From Fictibacillus fluitans (GTDB lineage: Bacteria > Bacillota > Bacilli > Bacillales > Fictibacillaceae): DNA of 64,000 nucleotides. The stretch covers positions 985,832-1,049,831 of the forward strand of contig NZ_JAUHTR010000001.1 of NCBI RefSeq assembly GCF_030418125.1. Reading direction: 5' to 3'. Numbering within the stretch: the first letter of the stretch is position 1; each line of letters starts with the position of its first letter. Below the pieces are notes generated by a model that saw only the letters and a program-made list of their open reading frames with translations, was not told the DNA's origin and did not search any database. The position numbers and the translations under genes are program-made. Below are positions 57,667-64,000 of the stretch, one piece after another.

Positions 57667-59406
57667 TTGAAAAACCAAAAATACCAGCTGTCACAATTGA
57701 TTGCCGCCTCTTCTAAAAGGGTTCCTGCCGACCTGGTGATTAAAAACGGCAAAATCATCGATGTATTTAACCTGGAGATCATCGAAGCAGATGTCGCGGT
57801 AACCGATGGTAAAATTGTTGGAATTGGAATATATGAAGGCAAAACAGAACTTGATGCAGAGGGTGCTTATATTTGTCCAGGCCTTATCGATGGCCATGTA
57901 CATATTGAATCAGCCATGGTCCCTCCGGAGGAGTTTTCTGATATCGTTGTGCCACACGGCGTTACTACAGTGGTTGCGGATCCCCATGAAATTGCAAATG
58001 TCAGCGGAACAGATGGAATCGATTACATGTTAAGAGCTTCGGAAAATATCATTCTTGACGTGTTTATTGCTCTTCCTTCCTGCGTTCCGGCGACTCCATT
58101 TGAACATGCCGGTGCAGAATTAAATGCCTCAGACCTTTATCCTTATTACACGCACGAACGTGTGATTGGCCTTGGTGAGGTGATGAACTATCCTGCTGTC
58201 TTCTCTGGAGAAAAGGAAATGTTACGAAAAATTGAAGACGCCCTGCTGAATAATAAGAATGTCGACGGCCATGCCTCGGGGGTTTCCTCAGATGGAATCA
58301 ATGTGTACGGAACGGTACGGATTCGTTCAGACCATGAATGCGTGACTCCACAGGAAGTGCGGGATAGGCTGGCACGGGGGCTGTATGTCATGCTGCGCGA
58401 AGGATCAGCGGCAAGAGATTTGACGGCCTTGCTCGATGCGGTGACCGAAAAAAATGCCCGGCGCTGTCTGTTTGTCACAGACGATAAGCACCTTGATGAC
58501 CTGATGGATCACGGCAGCATTGACCATAATATCAGGTTGACTATTGAAAAAGGTTTCAGCCCTTTGCTTGCCATACAAATGGCCACACTTAACGCCGCCG
58601 AATGCTTCGGGTTAAAGGACAAAGGAGCAATCGCCCCCGGATTTGATGCCGACTTTATTCTGCTCACCGACCTTACCAGTTTTCAAATTAAGGATGTTTA
58701 TAAGAATGGAGTAAACGTTGCTTCGAAAGGGAAAATGATTCAACAGACTCCAAAGGCCGTCTCTGCACCCTCTTCCATCACCAGCAGTGTTCATTTAAAA
58801 TCTGTCAGCACTGAGGATTTGGCGATTCGGGTACCGGGCCAGAATAAAGCAAATATTATTCAAATCATCCCCAACCGTATTGTAACCAAACATGCAAAAG
58901 AACACGTGAATTCCTCAAACGGCGTATTCGTGCCGGATGTGAATAGAGACCAGCTGAAGCTGATTGTTGCAGAGCGCCATCATGCGACAGGCCGCATCGG
59001 ATGTGGAATTGTAAAGGGATTCGGCCTCACTTCAGGTGCCATTGTTTCTACCGTCGCTCATGACTCTCACAACATCGTTGCAGCGGGAACAAACGATCAG
59101 GACTTGCTTACAGCACTAAAAACAGTGGAAATGATGAGAGGCGGACTGGCAGTGGTGGAGCAGGGAGAAATCTTAGCATCCCTGCCGCTTCCTCTTTCCG
59201 GTTTGATGAGCAGCCAAAGTCATATCGAAGTTTATAAGCAGCTGAAACAGTTGAATGAAGCTTTGTGCCGAATTGGCTTTATCCATAATTATAATCCGTT
59301 TCTCACCCTGTCTTTTTTGGCTCTTCCCGTCATTCCGGAATTGAAGCTGACGGATGGAGGATTATTTCATATTCCATCCTTTGATTTTATCGCTGTAACC
59401 GAATGA
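57667..59406 (+). CDS. adeC: Adenine deaminase
   Basis: A 579-residue enzyme converting adenine to hypoxanthine and ammonia. All expected motifs occur: GHVHIESAM (His77, His79), VADPHEIANVSG, GLGEVMNYP, VDGHASG (His202), SDHECV (Asp222-His223-Glu224), LREGSAARD, VTDDKH and HDSHNIVAAGTN. The length is like B. subtilis AdeC (~577). The start is TTG at 57667 with GGAAGGAG; the frame extends upstream over the stem-loop without similarity. Confidence 0.95.
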   Translation: MKNQKYQLSQLIAASSKRVPADLVIKNGKIIDVFNLEIIEADVAVTDGKIVGIGIYEGKTELDAEGAYICPGLIDGHVHIESAMVPPEEFSDIVVPHGVTTVVADPHEIANVSGTDGIDYMLRASENIILDVFIALPSCVPATPFEHAGAELNASDLYPYYTHERVIGLGEVMNYPAVFSGEKEMLRKIEDALLNNKNVDGHASGVSSDGINVYGTVRIRSDHECVTPQEVRDRLARGLYVMLREGSAARDLTALLDAVTEKNARRCLFVTDDKHLDDLMDHGSIDHNIRLTIEKGFSPLLAIQMATLNAAECFGLKDKGAIAPGFDADFILLTDLTSFQIKDVYKNGVNVASKGKMIQQTPKAVSAPSSITSSVHLKSVSTEDLAIRVPGQNKANIIQIIPNRIVTKHAKEHVNSSNGVFVPDVNRDQLKLIVAERHHATGRIGCGIVKGFGLTSGAIVSTVAHDSHNIVAAGTNDQDLLTALKTVEMMRGGLAVVEQGEILASLPLPLSGLMSSQSHIEVYKQLKQLNEALCRIGFIHNYNPFLTLSFLALPVIPELKLTDGGLFHIPSFDFIAVTE

Positions 59407-59418
59407 AACCTAAATAAT

Positions 59419-59455
59419 AAAGGAAGCCGGACCCCTCTTTCGTCCGGCTTCCTTT
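59419..59455. terminator. Convergent terminator after adeC
   Basis: AAGGAAGCCGGAC/GTCCGGCTTCCTT has an A run before and T run after; it also serves the leftward gene at 59459. Confidence 0.88.
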
Positions 59456-59458
59456 TTG

Positions 59459-59707
59459 TTATATTTCCATTTCATCTTCATGCAGCGATGACTCCAGTGT
59501 ATTGACTAAATCATAATAATCATCAGGTTTCTCAAATTGATCCGGTGCCCAATTTTGTTTAATCCAGGAGGCGACTTCTGGTGCACTTTGGAAGATCTGG
59601 CCTGTTGTATCGCTGTCCCGGACGGTATAAATGTTATTATCCACATCAATCGTTACATCACAAGGAAAGGCTCCATCCTTCTTATACAATGAGTACTCCA
59701 CGGGCAA
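59459..59707 (-). CDS. Hypothetical 82-residue protein
   Basis: A soluble acidic protein: beta-type start (VEYSLYKKDGAFPCDVTIDVDNN), then IFQSAPEVASWIKQNW and a C-terminal acidic helix ending HEDEMEI. The start is TTG at 59707 after GGAGGAGGG. Similar to no family I can name. Confidence 0.62.
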   Translation of the reverse strand: MPVEYSLYKKDGAFPCDVTIDVDNNIYTVRDSDTTGQIFQSAPEVASWIKQNWAPDQFEKPDDYYDLVNTLESSLHEDEMEI

Positions 59708-59847
59708 TTACCCTCCTCCATACAAGATAATTAAGTTATACCCCGTATCTTTTTATTTTATGTTACTTTTGTCCATTCCTTTTCAGGCGGATAGAGACCG
59801 TTTATATGGAGTACGCTAATGGAAAACAACTCTTCAAGGAGATCAAC

Positions 59848-60057
59848 ATGAAAAAGAAACCAACAATTACGGATGACATGCTTTCCAATGCTCCCAAAGA
59901 GGAAGAAATGACGATTGCTTCAGAAAGATCAGCCACTCACCCCCTGGGATCAGAGGATTATGCAGCGGGAGATTCGGTCAACGAACACAAAAACCTGGAA
60001 CGGGCCAACCTTTACCTGGATGAGGGAGAAATCAGCCAGCAAAACAATAATCTTTAG
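59848..60057 (+). CDS. Hypothetical 69-residue hydrophilic protein
   Basis: A highly polar, probably unstructured protein with PTITDDMLSNAPKEEEM and LYLDEGEISQQNNNL. The ATG at 59848 has AAGGAG. It lies 60 bp before a DUF2512 gene. Such small polar proteins are frequent in spore formers, but a spore role is not shown. Confidence 0.6.
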   Translation: MKKKPTITDDMLSNAPKEEEMTIASERSATHPLGSEDYAAGDSVNEHKNLERANLYLDEGEISQQNNNL

Positions 60058-60117
60058 GTCAGCATAAATTTTGACTGGACGTAAAAAATAAAGGGAGACA
60101 AAGGAGGATTTTTTATT

Positions 60118-60471
60118 ATGCAAAGTTTATTGCTCAAGATCATCAGCATTCCGCTGATACTTCTTCTGTGCACTTTTTGGTTTGAAGGAGTGAGCTTCAA
60201 CAAGCCGCTTCCTTTTCTGATTATCACAATTATTCTTGCTCCTCTGGCGGTGCTCATGGAATATATATTCTTGCCCCGTCTATCCTTTTGGTTAACGTTC
60301 ATCGCCGATTTCGTTCTTTCGTATCTGCTTGTTTATATCGTCAGTTCCTTTATGGCCGGTGCCTACGTTTCACTTTGGGGCGCGTTTTTGATAGCTCTCG
60401 CCTATTCCCTGGTGGAACTTATGATCCACAAGCAGATCGTATCCGATCATATGAGACATTCCTACAGCTAA
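60118..60471 (+). CDS. yndM: DUF2512 (YndM-family) membrane protein
   Basis: A 117-residue protein with four membrane segments (about residues 5-23, 30-48, 55-80 and 85-100), with FWFEGVSFNKPLPFL and LEYIFLPRL-like MEYIFLPRLSFW that characterise the family. SD AAAGGAGG. YndM is of unknown function. Followed by a terminator. Confidence 0.8.
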   Translation: MQSLLLKIISIPLILLLCTFWFEGVSFNKPLPFLIITIILAPLAVLMEYIFLPRLSFWLTFIADFVLSYLLVYIVSSFMAGAYVSLWGAFLIALAYSLVELMIHKQIVSDHMRHSYS

Positions 60472-60508
60472 AAAAACTGCATCCCATCTCAGGGAATGCA
60501 GTTTTTTT
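60472..60508 (+). terminator. Terminator after the DUF2512 gene
   Basis: AAAACTGCAT pairs with ATGCAGTTTT, followed by a T run. Confidence 0.82.
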
Positions 60509-60520
60509 ATTCGTATGTAA

Positions 60521-60549
60521 TTGCTATATATGTAAGGTTTTGTTACATT
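60521..60549 (+). promoter_or_regulatory. Sigma-A promoter of the alsT-like gene
   Basis: TTGCTA (60521-60526), a 17-bp spacer and TACATT (60544-60549). Confidence 0.6.
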
Positions 60550-60600
60550 AGAAACTGTGTGTGTCAACTACATCATCGAATGTACGAGAGGGGAAATGAC

Positions 60601-62025
60601 ATGAACGTTTTTAATCGGATTTTTGATTTTTCAAACGATTATTTGTGGGGCTTTGTCCTAATTATCATGCTGGTCGGACTTGGCTTGTACTTTACGATTC
60701 GCTCGGGATTTGTACAGTTCCGTATGATTAAAGAAATGTTCCGCCTGCTTGGCGAAGGCGCCAAGCAATCTGGAGATAAAAAAGGGGTTTCTTCTTTTCA
60801 GGCGTTTTGTATCAGTACGGCGTCAAGGGTGGGAACTGGAAACCTTGCCGGCGTGGCCATTGCCATAACAACGGGGGGACCTGGTGCTGTATTTTGGATG
60901 TGGCTTATCGCATTGATTGGCTCCGCTTCTGCCTTTGTCGAAAGCACGCTGGCTCAAATTTATAAAGTGCGGGACGATGCAACCGGTACATTCCGCGGCG
61001 GTCCCGCCTATTATATGGAAAAAGCACTTAATGCCCGCTGGATGGGAATTATATTTTCCATTCTCATTTCTGTTACATTCGGCCTTGCCTTTAACTCTGT
61101 ACAGGCAAACACTATTTCCAACGCATTCCAAAATGCTTTTCATGTGGACAAATTATGGACAGGTTTAATTATTACAGCAGTAACTGCCGTTATCATCTTT
61201 GGAGGAATTAAGCGCATTGCCAAAGTGGCGGAATTTTTAGTTCCTGTCATGGCCGGACTATACATCCTTCTTGCCTTGTTTGTGATCTTAACCAACTTAA
61301 CTGCGATTCCTGATGTTCTTGGATTGATTTTTAACGATGCATTTACAGGCTTCAGGGAGATTCTTGGCGGTGCCGCTGGAGCTGCTATGATGCAGGGAAT
61401 TAAACGCGGATTGTTCTCCAATGAAGCCGGTATGGGTAGTGCTCCGAATGCAGCCGCAACGGCGGATGTTACCCACCCTGTTAAACAAGGGCTCATCCAG
61501 TCTCTCGGTGTTTTTGTGGATACGCTTGTTATTTGCAGTTCCACCGCTTTTATCATTCTGCTGTCTGGAATGTTCAAATCCAGCGAAAACGACGGAATTG
61601 CACTGACACAAGCAGCACTCAGCCATGAAATCGGTTCATGGGCTAACATTTTGGTCGCCGTCATTGTTCTGCTTTTTGCTTTTAGTTCCATCGTTGGTAA
61701 CTATTATTACGGTGAATCCAACATTGAATTCATGAATACAAACCGCATGTGGCTGCTTGTTTACCGATTGGCTGTAGTTGGTATGGTTATTTTCGGCTCA
61801 CTGTCCGACCTGACCTTCGTTTGGAACCTTGCTGACCTGTTTATGGGTCTGATGGCTATTATTAACCTGATTGCCATTGCCCTTCTCGGTAAAATCGCCT
61901 TAGCAGCATTACGTCACTACAAAGAACAAAAGAAGCAAGGAAAAGATCCTGTATTTACTCAAAACAGTATATCAGGTTTAAAAAACGTGGAATGCTGGGA
62001 AGATTCTGAACAGCATAACGCATAA
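60601..62025 (+). CDS. alsT: Sodium:alanine/glutamine symporter, AlsT family
   Basis: A 474-residue transporter of the AGCS family with about eleven membrane segments. Signature: SFQAFCISTASRVGTGNLAGVAIAITTGGPGAVFWMW, FRGGPAYYMEKAL, KRGLFSNEAGMGSAPNAAATADVTHPVKQGL. It imports a small neutral amino acid or glutamine with sodium. ATG 60601 has GAGAGGGG; the in-frame upstream extension is not conserved. Confidence 0.92.
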   Translation: MNVFNRIFDFSNDYLWGFVLIIMLVGLGLYFTIRSGFVQFRMIKEMFRLLGEGAKQSGDKKGVSSFQAFCISTASRVGTGNLAGVAIAITTGGPGAVFWMWLIALIGSASAFVESTLAQIYKVRDDATGTFRGGPAYYMEKALNARWMGIIFSILISVTFGLAFNSVQANTISNAFQNAFHVDKLWTGLIITAVTAVIIFGGIKRIAKVAEFLVPVMAGLYILLALFVILTNLTAIPDVLGLIFNDAFTGFREILGGAAGAAMMQGIKRGLFSNEAGMGSAPNAAATADVTHPVKQGLIQSLGVFVDTLVICSSTAFIILLSGMFKSSENDGIALTQAALSHEIGSWANILVAVIVLLFAFSSIVGNYYYGESNIEFMNTNRMWLLVYRLAVVGMVIFGSLSDLTFVWNLADLFMGLMAIINLIAIALLGKIALAALRHYKEQKKQGKDPVFTQNSISGLKNVECWEDSEQHNA

Positions 62026-62037
62026 CTTTAAGCTTTG

Positions 62038-62072
62038 AAAAGCCTGCTGAAACCGTCAGCAGGCTTTTGTTA
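62038..62072 (+). terminator. Terminator after the alsT-like gene
   Basis: AAAAGCCTGCTG pairs with CAGCAGGCTTTT. Confidence 0.82.
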
Positions 62073-62088
62073 TGCATGATCGTAAAAG

Positions 62089-62118
62089 TTGCAGTTTTTG
62101 TTCATCCCTGACTACAAT
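62089..62118 (+). promoter_or_regulatory. Sigma-A promoter of the aldo/keto reductase gene
   Basis: TTGCAG (62089-62094), an 18-bp spacer and TACAAT (62113-62118). Confidence 0.6.
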
Positions 62119-62157
62119 GAACGTGATAGATAATATCTAATGAAAAGAGGTTACATA

Positions 62158-63135
62158 ATGCGCAAAATGCCTTTGGAAACACGAGGAATTACATCCAGCC
62201 GGCTGGCCTTGGGCTGTATGGGGTTCGGTGGAAGCTGGGACAGAAGCCCTCTTTCGGATGATGAAGTTTTAAAAACTGAGAAAGCTGTGGATGCCGCCAT
62301 CTCAACCGGTATTACTATGTTCGACCATGCCAATATTTATACGATGGGAAAAGCCGAAGAGGCCTTTGGCCGTATGCTGCAGGGCAAGCCCAGCCTGCGT
62401 GAGCAAATGGTCATTCAAAGTAAATGCGGCATCCGGTTTGCCGATGATATCGGGCCCGGACGCTATGATTTTTCAAAAGAACACATCCTTGCCTCTGTGG
62501 ACGAGATTTTGCAAAGGCTTACTGTAGATTATTTGGATATTTTATTGCTTCACCGTCCAGATCCTTTAATGGAACCTGAAGAAGTGGCAGAAGCCTTTGA
62601 GCAGTTAAAGTCCTCAGGAAAAGTGAGAAATTTCGGCGTTTCCAATATGAATCAGGCCCAGATTCAGCTTCTCGAAGCTTACATGGATGAAAAACTGATT
62701 GTTAACCAGCTTGAAATGAGTTTACACAAAGTGGACTTTGCCGATGAAGGAGTTCATGTGAACCAGGAAGCAGGATTGTCCGTTCATTTTACAAGCGGCC
62801 TGATGGAACACTGTATGAAAGAGGATATCCAAATCCAAGCCTGGTCCCCGCTGGCCAAAGGTATATTTTCCGGCAACAATTCCATTGAATTAACAGAAGC
62901 AGAAGCACAAACGAAGGAATTGGTGGCCAAAATGGCTGCAGAAAAAGAAACATCGCTTGAGGCCATCGTTCTTGGCTGGCTTATGCGCCATCCAGCTAAA
63001 ATCCAGCCCATTCTGGGAACAACCAATGTTCAGCGGATCAAGGATTCAGCTGATGCTGTCCGCATCTCCGAAACCATGACCCGTGAAGAATGGTACGATC
63101 TCTATGTTTCTTCCAGAGGGGTAAAGCTGCCTTAA
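62158..63135 (+). CDS. ycsN: Aldo/keto reductase, YcsN-like
   Basis: A 325-residue NADPH-dependent oxidoreductase with TIM-barrel fold. The catalytic residues are visible: Asp and Tyr in FDHANIYTMGKAEEAFG, Lys in VIQSKCGIR and His in DILLLHRPDPL. The C-terminal cofactor site is PILGTTNVQRI. ATG 62158 has AAGAGG. The substrate (an aldehyde or ketone) is unknown. Confidence 0.9.
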   Translation: MRKMPLETRGITSSRLALGCMGFGGSWDRSPLSDDEVLKTEKAVDAAISTGITMFDHANIYTMGKAEEAFGRMLQGKPSLREQMVIQSKCGIRFADDIGPGRYDFSKEHILASVDEILQRLTVDYLDILLLHRPDPLMEPEEVAEAFEQLKSSGKVRNFGVSNMNQAQIQLLEAYMDEKLIVNQLEMSLHKVDFADEGVHVNQEAGLSVHFTSGLMEHCMKEDIQIQAWSPLAKGIFSGNNSIELTEAEAQTKELVAKMAAEKETSLEAIVLGWLMRHPAKIQPILGTTNVQRIKDSADAVRISETMTREEWYDLYVSSRGVKLP

Positions 63136-63159
63136 CTGGTCCTGCAGGATTAAAGAAAA

Positions 63160-63208
63160 GATAAAGAAAGCCGGCTCAGAATTAAATCTGAGACCGGCTT
63201 CTTTTGGG
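63160..63208. terminator. Convergent terminator between ycsN and lapA-like gene
   Basis: GAAAGCCGG...TCAGA pairs with TCTGA...CCGGCTTC, with T run. It overlaps the end of the leftward gene. Confidence 0.72.
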
Positions 63209-63568
63209 TTCGTCCAATCTTTCACTGTCAGCCGCGCGATACCTTCGCTGCGGTTCATTCGGTTCAATGACTTCTTCCTCTGCATCCCGCTGATTTTGAG
63301 GAATGGTCTCCCTTTGCAGGGTTTCTTGCTTTTTCAACTGGGATTCCAGCCGTCTTACCCTGTTTCTCAACTGGACTACCTTCAGAATGCCAAAAAATCC
63401 CACGGCCAAACCGCCAACAGCGGCAGAGCCGAGAATGATGAGAACCAGCGGCCATTTAACTGTTCCAAAAATATAATTAAAACTCACATCATTGCCGTTA
63501 ACAACAGCAAAAACCGCAATCAATAAGGCAAACAGCAATCCGAAGATTAAGTATCCTTGTGCTTTCAT
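63182..63568 (-). CDS. LapA-domain (DUF1049) membrane protein
   Basis: A 128-residue protein with two membrane segments (about residues 4-23 and 42-65), between them NGNDVSFNYIFGTVKWPLVLII, the LapA signature. A coiled-coil-like part (LRNRVRRLESQLKKQETLQ) and a charged tail follow. The ATG at 63568 has GGAGGAGG. LapA/YciS-type proteins are linked to envelope assembly in other bacteria; a role here is unknown. Confidence 0.82.
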   Translation of the reverse strand: MKAQGYLIFGLLFALLIAVFAVVNGNDVSFNYIFGTVKWPLVLIILGSAAVGGLAVGFFGILKVVQLRNRVRRLESQLKKQETLQRETIPQNQRDAEEEVIEPNEPQRRYRAADSERLDEPKRSRSQI

Positions 63569-63647
63569 TCTATCCTCCTCCTTCTTAGCACTCTTATTCC
63601 CCATTTTTAAACTTTTAAATAAAAAATGATTAAATCGCAGTGCGGGT

Positions 63648-63675
63648 TGCGTATTTAGTTAAGAAGTGTTACAGT
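63648..63675 (+). promoter_or_regulatory. Promoter of the cold-shock gene with long leader
   Basis: TTGCGT (63648-63653), a 16-bp spacer and TACAGT (63670-63675). It leaves an untranslated leader of roughly 110 bases, as is usual for cold-shock genes. Confidence 0.55.
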
Positions 63676-63791
63676 AGTAACAGTTATTTTTGTTCGGTAC
63701 ATGACTTCTTCGCAGTGCTTTGCGTCTTGAATGATATTTGAGCAGGAATAGTAATAAATCGTGGGTCTTATCCACACAGGAGGAAACATCT

Positions 63792-63989
63792 ATGTTACAA
63801 GGTAAAGTTAAATGGTTCAACGCAGAAAAAGGTTTCGGCTTCATCGAAGTTGAAGGCCAAGACGATGTATTCGTACATTTCTCTGCTATTCAAGGCGACG
63901 GCTTCAAATCACTTGAAGAAGGTCAAGATGTAACGTTTGAAATTACTGAAGGTGCTCGCGGACCTCAAGCTGCAAACGTTCAAAAGTAA
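63792..63989 (+). CDS. cspB: Cold-shock protein, CspB type
   Basis: A 65-residue OB-fold RNA chaperone. RNP1 is KGFGFIEV and RNP2 VFVHFSAI; the whole sequence is close to B. subtilis CspB/CspC/CspD, nearest to CspB as I remember it. ATG 63792 has GGAGG upstream. It binds single-stranded nucleic acid and keeps mRNA translatable at low temperature. Confidence 0.96.
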   Translation: MLQGKVKWFNAEKGFGFIEVEGQDDVFVHFSAIQGDGFKSLEEGQDVTFEITEGARGPQAANVQK

Positions 63990-64000
63990 GCAATACACAA

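Noticed and set aside
1..64000. CRISPR arrays, insertion sequences, tRNA or rRNA genes
   Set aside because: No regularly spaced repeats, transposase frames, cloverleaf-like genes or rRNA motifs were seen.

Overview
The window is a piece of chromosome from an aerobic, endospore-forming member of the Bacillaceae. The evidence is an alpha/beta-type SASP gene, sspL, two gerA-type germinant receptor operons, sigma-G-like promoters, a sigma-B-like promoter, AGGAGG ribosome binding sites, TTG and GTG starts, and many genes whose closest remembered relatives are from Bacillus subtilis (ykhA, ydjO, ytxH, steT, ykvI, glnQHMP, adeC, alsT, ycsN, cspB). I cannot name the genus. I found no rRNA, tRNA, CRISPR array, insertion sequence or convincing prophage.

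Layout. 1-3.2 kb: spore and stress genes plus a thioesterase and a 6-phosphogluconate dehydrogenase. 3.2-7.1 kb: a leftward four-gene sugar operon (ThuA-like protein, two Gfo/Idh/MocA oxidoreductases, TIM-barrel isomerase) behind two LacI/cre-type palindromes. 7.2-10.3 kb: two MFS exporters. 10.4-12 kb: a regulator, a small protein and a ClpP paralogue in one operon. 12.3-14.9 kb: thiD-thiM-thiE under a TPP riboswitch with a downstream terminator. 15-26.4 kb: small proteins, a SEC-C protein, a ger operon of order A-C-D-B, amino-acid transport, a lone holin-like protein, a short FlgM-like protein and Ohr. 26.5-29.6 kb: glnQHMP-type ABC transporter. 30.8-34.7 kb: a second ger operon (A-B-C). 34.7-37.6 kb: glyoxalase-fold protein, HxlR regulator and an NlpC/P60 peptidase.

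The standout is 37.7-59.4 kb, a purine-catabolism island. Its left half is a leftward 15-gene run (50523 to 37732): an NCS2 purine permease, a cyclic amidohydrolase of the allantoinase/hydantoinase type, an isochorismatase-fold hydrolase, UbiX and UbiD, three bacterial microcompartment (BMC) hexamer shell proteins, a 292-residue protein with an encapsulation-peptide-like N-terminus, a flavoprotein, an EutN/CcmL vertex protein, an adenine-deaminase homologue with changed motifs, a cyclase-family protein, a DUF1989 protein and a deaminase-like amidohydrolase. The right half runs rightward: a xanthine dehydrogenase operon with its maturation genes, then azgA-adeC. The window has no uricase, no allantoate hydrolase and no aldehyde dehydrogenase.

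Working model (inference): adenine and guanine are imported and deaminated, xanthine dehydrogenase makes xanthine, and xanthine is opened and decarboxylated through the imidazole route known from purine-fermenting clostridia (ureido-imidazole carboxylate, amino-imidazole carboxylate, aminoimidazole, imidazolone, formiminoglycine). At least part of this would take place inside a protein shell. The gene order roughly follows the reaction order. BMC loci of unknown function without an aldehyde dehydrogenase have been described, so whether this exact type is new needs a database comparison.

59.4-64 kb: small proteins, a DUF2512 membrane protein, an AlsT-type symporter, an aldo/keto reductase, a LapA-like protein and a cold-shock protein.
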